In this document: positions 59,604 to 64,000 of the stretch, in pieces
Layout of the letters: every line of letters begins with the position of its first letter
Numbering within the stretch: the first letter of the stretch is position 1
NCBI GenBank assembly: GCA_025457865.1
Contig: JALOTP010000002.1
Coordinates: 1 to 64,000 of the forward strand
DNA from: Thermoplasmatota archaeon
Lineage (GTDB): Archaea > Thermoplasmatota > Penumbrarchaeia > Penumbrarchaeales > Penumbrarchaeaceae
DNA: 64,000 nt
Reading direction: 5' to 3'
Translations under genes and position numbers: made by a program
Notes under the pieces: generated by a model
What the model saw: only the letters and a program-made list of their open reading frames with translations
Database searches by the model: none
Told to the model about the DNA's origin: nothing

Positions 59604-60056
59604 ATGTCCTTGAAGATGACCATTCCAGGGGCGTTCATGGTGATCTCAGGTATGGCATTGGTCATACTAGCCTCATTCCATGACCAGGTGAGGGTCAACC
59701 TGGTACTGATAGTCCCGATGGTCGTCCTGAGAGGTCCTCTAGGGGTAGCCTCTGTCATCTTGATTTTCATAGGTTCAGCCCTTTTCGTCCTGGGTTGGTT
59801 CCATCCCAATGGGCCAAAAGAGGTCGGTAGAGGGCGTTCGGACCGACCGATCACCCATCGCAGTAGAGATGAAGAGGCCTCCGGGACCATTGAGACTAGT
59901 GGTATCCTATTCTTAGGGCCCATACCCCTTATTTTCGGGAATAGTAAGTGGAAGGAGAGTCTTCCCTCTTGGTGGGTTATTTTGCTACTTGGGATTATAA
60001 TATATATATTTTTAATATCACTTTTAATATTATTGCTTATACGTGGCTTATCTTAA
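59604..60056 (+). CDS. DUF131 membrane protein
   Basis: 150 residues. Two N-terminal membrane segments (8-27 and 45-63), an acidic-basic middle part, the DUF131 signature GILFLGPIPLIFGNSKW near 98-114, and a final hydrophobic helix (123-145). This small family is known only in archaea and its role is unknown. It stands alone between two divergent/convergent transcripts; a CATATTTTG tract about 25 bases before the ATG may be its promoter. Confidence 0.75.
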   Translation: MSLKMTIPGAFMVISGMALVILASFHDQVRVNLVLIVPMVVLRGPLGVASVILIFIGSALFVLGWFHPNGPKEVGRGRSDRPITHRSRDEEASGTIETSGILFLGPIPLIFGNSKWKESLPSWWVILLLGIIIYIFLISLLILLLIRGLS

Positions 60057-60137
60057 TGCCTACGACCATTAGCATAGGCCAGTAAAGGTTGGGTTTAATA
60101 AAATTGTTTTTATACTAGGAAAAGCAGGTAGGAAAAA

Positions 60138-60145
60138 TTTTATAA
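60138..60145 (+). promoter_or_regulatory. TATA-like box of the large surface protein gene
   Basis: ATTTTATA lies about 77 bases before the ATG at 60219, giving a leader of about 50 bases that contains a perfect Shine-Dalgarno sequence. Position and base composition only. Confidence 0.45.
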
Positions 60146-60205
60146 GCCCTTTGGGGGTTGTTGGATGGTGGTTTCAGGCATTCTTGTCTAAAAGGTAGAG
60201 GTTCT

Positions 60206-60213
60206 AAGGAGGT
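60206..60213 (+). promoter_or_regulatory. Shine-Dalgarno AAGGAGGT for the surface protein
   Basis: AAGGAGGT is the full anti-16S complement, six bases before the ATG at 60219. It is the strongest ribosome binding site in the window, pointing to a highly translated gene. Confidence 0.7.
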
Positions 60214-60218
60214 ATAGC

Positions 60219-63200
60219 ATGAAAAGGTTCCTTATCATCGGGGCAATGCTCGTAATGGTAGCTGCATCTCTATTCCAGCCTGCACAGGCCGGGATGAAGG
60301 ATATCAGCACTGACAAGTTCAGCAAGGGTACAGTGGAGAACCCGATAAACGTTACCAGTTCGGAGGTCATCATAGGCGATGAGCTTTTCAATGATGATAC
60401 CCAACTGTTGATCCACAACAATGCAACGTATTCTTACGTTAGCATGGACCTGAAGGGCGGGCCGGACGCTGATGGCAACTATTCATCGAACGTTGCGCTG
60501 GACCTGGGGTCCAATAAGCGCATCGATTACAGGTTCGCCGGGAACGGGGTCGGGGCATGGGGGCAGCAGACCTATGGTTTCAACAAGGAGATGAAGCCCT
60601 CTCAGGTGCCGGAGATATACCCCTCAGAAGAGGGGTACAATGCATACATCAAACTCCCGAGCAAAGCAAAGGTGAGCTCCTTCGATTTCAACATTAACCA
60701 TCCCGCCGAGGCCGTCAGGATGGAGAAGCTCCTCAACCAGAACAACCTCGGACATTACGGATTGACATGGGTTTACCTCTATCAGGATGAGGAACCTGAT
60801 TATAATTACTGGTACTACGATTTTTCTAATGATTACTATCCGATGAAATACGTCCAGGGTTCGAGCCTGAAGGACGGACCTCAGAGCTACTACGGAAATT
60901 ACTTCGGTCCGATCTATATGTATGACTACTTGAGCTGGTATGGTTATCGATGGGGGGATGGGGTCCCTGAACTAAGGTATTACATGCAATGGGACCTCGA
61001 CAACCCTGAGATCCAAGTCCCAGAGGGAGCGACCATAACAAGCTATACACTTAATTACCCAGTAAAGCAGAACTATGGTAATGCACCTTACGGATACAGC
61101 TGGACCTCCGAGACCAAAAAATATTTCTCCGGTGAGAAGTACTACGGAGTGTTCGCTCTAACGGACCCGCCACTTAGCAATTTCAATTATCAGGATAAGA
61201 CGCTCGGGCCCTACAGGAACGCATATTCTTACTTCTACGGCAGCAAATATTCGTTGAGCAGCAAGATGAACGCTTACGACACCGTCCTCACCGACGTGTT
61301 ACCCACGAACAGGACCACACCTGCTGCATATTACATGATGCCGGATACCTTTGCCGACACCAGCACGGTAATAGATTACAACGTGAACTTCGACCTGATA
61401 TCGCTGGTCAACGAATGGAAGTCCGGTGCACTTGACAATAACGGGATATTCCTGAACATGTACAAGACCCCATACTCGACCGCACCCCACCTCTATGATT
61501 ATTACCACAACTATTACGTAACCTACAACAGTGATTGGAGCTCCGGAAGCCAATACGACAAGAACCATGTCGAATTCTATAGGTCCGGAGGGTTCACGAC
61601 CCCCTTCACAACATCAGGATCTTGGACAGCTCTCAGGCCTAAGCTCGTCATCGAGTACAAGGCAGAATCGATCAATCCGTGGCTCGATATCTGTGATGAC
61701 GGCGTTATTGACTACTCTTATACTGGTACATTCGAAGGTATGAAGTCCCTGGGGGGTTATCAGAGCACGGTCAATAATTACCTGACCACACATTTACCTG
61801 ATGAGGTGGACGAGTACGGGAACGAATGGACCTATGTTCCAATAAGGGTCGGGGCCGATACGGCCGGTAGGATAATCATCCAGAACATAACGGTGAACTA
61901 CGATTATACGGCTAAGGTCTATTACAATCCGACCAGCATCACTCTGACCAATGAGCTCAATACGGTCGTCCCCCAGCGTGAGGACGGATTGACCATGGTC
62001 CCATTGAACATCACTGCCTCCTCTAAGGGGAAGTTGACCCTTAGCAACCTTGTCCTGTTGGGGACAAAACCCAATTACAGGCCATCCGTGGCGTTCCTTG
62101 AGGATATCGACATCCAGGAAGGGGCCGATAATGAGAGGTTCCTTGTGCTGTCCGATATCTTCTTTGACGAAGACCAGCCATCGGAAACGCTCATCTATAA
62201 GGTGCAGAAGAACGATCAACCGACGCATGTGGACCTCAGTATCGTAAGGTCCGAATCCAGGGACGGGGCGGTCTATCTGATGATAGATACATCCAAGGAC
62301 CCGAACTGGCATGGTACGGTCAAGACGCAGATATCCGCTACAGACCTGTATGGGAAGGACACATGGACCAATGTCTTCGGGATTAATATACTCCCTGTGA
62401 ACGACCCACCGGTCCAATCGCAGGAGTTGCCGCCTATAACGGCCGAAGAGGGACTTGATACATTATTGATCGAATACACCGCCCCGACAGGAAGGGATAT
62501 CGCCCAGGGAAAACGTTCATTCTATTTCAGGGGCGACGGGAAACCCTATTTCTCAGATATCGAGGGTCAGAGGATCTACCTTGATTTCGAGCTATTGGGT
62601 GCTGATATGGGAACACAATCTCTAGAGAGAACGACCGAGGATGGTTTCAGGATATACCGCGGGGACAACAATGAGGTCTCCCTCTTCGTTCTCCCGCCGG
62701 AGTACACAGAGGACCCGGACAATTTCGTCCTATTGATAGGCTCGGACCCGGATTATTCCTCTGACGATGGGGCCTATTATCTGAAGATCTACACTTCAGA
62801 CGATAAGGATGATAGGAAGTCCCAGTCCTTCTACATAGTACCTATAATCATCAGTTCGGTCAACGACCCTCCGACGTTCAGCGCCATCCCCGATGTGAAC
62901 CTTGACGAGGATACTATCTATACAGGTTCTATCAAGTTCATTGAGACATACATCCAGGATGTTGACAATGCGACAGAGGACCTGATCATAGAGCTAACCT
63001 CGACCAATCCCTCGGTCAAGATCGGACTGACAGATGCTGGCTATCTCCGTGTCGAACCCGAGATGGACTTCAGCGGTGTGTCTCAGGTGGTCGTAAGGGC
63101 TAGCGATGGAATAGGGACAGTATCGACCACCTTCAACATCAGGGTCAGGTCGATAAACGATCTGCCTGTGGTCGTAGCTTCCAATATCTATAACGGGAAG

Positions 63201-64000
63201 ACCATAGACAGTATGTTCTATATCCGTGGTACGGGCAATGACAAGGAAAAGACCCTCAGATGGATAGAGGTCGCAATAGTAAAGGAAGGGGACATACTGT
63301 ACGAAGATGAATGGATGGAAGCGGAAGGGGCGTATGTATGGCAGCATCTGGTCGATATCAGGGAATATTCCGATGGGGACCATCAGGTCTTCATCAGGGC
63401 CTATGACGGAAGGGACTATTCAGAGGTCCTTACTTTCTCGGTCATGATCGACTCGCCCGAGACGAAACCGCTCTCACCTCCACCGGTGGTCACGATAACG
63501 ACACAGGTGACCGGAGCCCAATTCGAAAAGATGACCGTAGAAGGTACCGCGGAAGATGAGTCCAATTATGTGGAATATGTGGAATTCAGGATAGATGGCG
63601 GAACATGGAAGAAGGCAGCGCTCGGAGGCAATGATTGGACCGCAATAATCGATACAAGGACCCTTTCGAACGAGATACACAACTTCACGGTCAGGGCTTT
63701 CGATGGGAAATCGTACTCGAAGGAGGCATTCGTGAGGTTCGAGGTATTCAACGAGGATTCGGACCTGGACGGGATATCCAATAGCGACGAGATACTTCTG
63801 AACATGGACCCGTTCAACAAACTTGATGGACGTATGGATTACGACCTTGACGGGTTCCTGAACGTCGATGAGATCAAGAAAGGAACGGACCCGTTCGATG
63901 CCAAGAGCCATCCAAAGATCAAGAGCGACGACCCGGTCCTTGAGATATGGGCCATCATCTTCATAGCGGTGGCCGTTATAATGACGATATTGATAATCGG
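60219..64000 (+). CDS. Large surface protein, 5' part (DNRLRE, cadherin-like domains, Ca2+ motif, TM)
   Basis: 1260 residues are visible and the frame stays open to the end, where it enters a transmembrane helix (IWAIIFIAVAVIMTILII), so only a few residues may be missing. A signal peptide (RFLIIGAMLVMVAASLFQPAQA) starts the protein. The N-terminal 490 residues end in a DNRLRE-type fold (VNEWKSGAL, SWTALRPKLVIEYKAES). Then come several cadherin/Ig-like modules beginning with VNDPP (FGINILPVNDPPVQ, ISSVNDPPTF), and a thrombospondin-3/EF-hand-like DSDLDGISNSDE ... DYDLDGFLNVDE Ca2+ motif just before the anchor. The perfect ribosome binding site suggests an abundant S-layer-type or matrix protein. 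Tyr/Asn-rich N-terminus. Confidence 0.85.
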   Translation, partial: MKRFLIIGAMLVMVAASLFQPAQAGMKDISTDKFSKGTVENPINVTSSEVIIGDELFNDDTQLLIHNNATYSYVSMDLKGGPDADGNYSSNVALDLGSNKRIDYRFAGNGVGAWGQQTYGFNKEMKPSQVPEIYPSEEGYNAYIKLPSKAKVSSFDFNINHPAEAVRMEKLLNQNNLGHYGLTWVYLYQDEEPDYNYWYYDFSNDYYPMKYVQGSSLKDGPQSYYGNYFGPIYMYDYLSWYGYRWGDGVPELRYYMQWDLDNPEIQVPEGATITSYTLNYPVKQNYGNAPYGYSWTSETKKYFSGEKYYGVFALTDPPLSNFNYQDKTLGPYRNAYSYFYGSKYSLSSKMNAYDTVLTDVLPTNRTTPAAYYMMPDTFADTSTVIDYNVNFDLISLVNEWKSGALDNNGIFLNMYKTPYSTAPHLYDYYHNYYVTYNSDWSSGSQYDKNHVEFYRSGGFTTPFTTSGSWTALRPKLVIEYKAESINPWLDICDDGVIDYSYTGTFEGMKSLGGYQSTVNNYLTTHLPDEVDEYGNEWTYVPIRVGADTAGRIIIQNITVNYDYTAKVYYNPTSITLTNELNTVVPQREDGLTMVPLNITASSKGKLTLSNLVLLGTKPNYRPSVAFLEDIDIQEGADNERFLVLSDIFFDEDQPSETLIYKVQKNDQPTHVDLSIVRSESRDGAVYLMIDTSKDPNWHGTVKTQISATDLYGKDTWTNVFGINILPVNDPPVQSQELPPITAEEGLDTLLIEYTAPTGRDIAQGKRSFYFRGDGKPYFSDIEGQRIYLDFELLGADMGTQSLERTTEDGFRIYRGDNNEVSLFVLPPEYTEDPDNFVLLIGSDPDYSSDDGAYYLKIYTSDDKDDRKSQSFYIVPIIISSVNDPPTFSAIPDVNLDEDTIYTGSIKFIETYIQDVDNATEDLIIELTSTNPSVKIGLTDAGYLRVEPEMDFSGVSQVVVRASDGIGTVSTTFNIRVRSINDLPVVVASNIYNGKTIDSMFYIRGTGNDKEKTLRWIEVAIVKEGDILYEDEWMEAEGAYVWQHLVDIREYSDGDHQVFIRAYDGRDYSEVLTFSVMIDSPETKPLSPPPVVTITTQVTGAQFEKMTVEGTAEDESNYVEYVEFRIDGGTWKKAALGGNDWTAIIDTRTLSNEIHNFTVRAFDGKSYSKEAFVRFEVFNEDSDLDGISNSDEILLNMDPFNKLDGRMDYDLDGFLNVDEIKKGTDPFDAKSHPKIKSDDPVLEIWAIIFIAVAVIMTILII

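Noticed and set aside
1..64000. CRISPR arrays, insertion sequences, rRNA or tRNA genes
   Set aside because: No regularly spaced direct repeats, transposase motifs or tRNA T-loop/anticodon patterns were recognised by eye; a scan with a dedicated tool (for example tRNAscan-SE) would be decisive, especially for intron-bearing tRNAs.

Overview
The window looks like a piece of an archaeal chromosome of moderate G+C content. Archaeal markers include a family B DNA polymerase, a replication factor C small subunit, an AMP phosphorylase, an archaeal-length YchF GTPase, a GPN GTPase, a DUF131 membrane protein and four-subunit ferredoxin-dependent 2-oxoacid oxidoreductases. Several genes have TATA-like boxes placed for leaderless transcripts, others have GGTG/GGAGG ribosome binding sites, and AGG/AGA is the main arginine codon. 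Secreted C25-type peptidase, large surface proteins and amino-acid-type oxidoreductases fit a protein-fermenting Thermoplasmatota-like archaeon. That placement is inference; no rRNA or tRNA gene was recognised.

Region by region. (1) 1-6030: the 3' part of a giant type I polyketide/polyunsaturated-fatty-acid-synthase-like protein (ACP end, ketoreductase, dehydratase, C-terminal phosphopantetheinyl transferase), followed in the same direction by indolepyruvate:ferredoxin oxidoreductase iorAB. (2) 6068-14472: AMP phosphorylase, a HEAT/J-domain protein, an unusual adenylate kinase, an operon of two HAD phosphatases plus a DUF4350-like membrane protein, a flavin reductase-like protein and an arrestin-fold protein. 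(3) 14559-22451: glycosyltransferase, P-type ATPase, sugar-nucleotide epimerase, SRAP protein, RFC small subunit, RpiB and a winged-helix regulator. (4) 22720-33519: envelope block with a PrsW-like protease, a 1680-residue gingipain-like surface protease, a parallel beta-helix protein and a membrane-anchored glycoside-hydrolase-like protein. (5) 33604-40864: one eight-gene minus-strand island, porCDAB - iorA - iorB - HgdB-like - activase. (6) 41225-48590: surface protein, VapBC-type toxin-antitoxin pair, then acyl-CoA genes (DUF35 protein, thiolase-like protein lacking the usual cysteine, two-subunit CoA-transferase, acyl-CoA dehydrogenase). (7) 48649-60056: information-processing and housekeeping genes, including a ubiquitin-like modifier, GPN GTPase, glycerate kinase, TPR/zinc protein, a divergent FtsZ-like protein next to polB, YchF and an EF-Tu-domain protein. 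(8) 60219-64000: the 5' part of a very large surface protein with a perfect Shine-Dalgarno sequence.

How the parts may work together: extracellular proteases release peptides; amino acids are transaminated to 2-oxoacids, which the Por and two Ior systems oxidise to acyl-CoAs with reduced ferredoxin; the CoA-transferase, acyl-CoA dehydrogenase and thiolase-like/DUF35 pair handle the acyl-CoAs. The PKS-like gene directly upstream of iorAB raises the possibility that arylacetyl-CoA made by Ior primes a polyketide or fatty-acyl product. The PKS-like protein, the FtsZ-like protein without the tubulin signature, the cysteine-less thiolase pair and the Por/Ior/HgdB island are the most unusual items.
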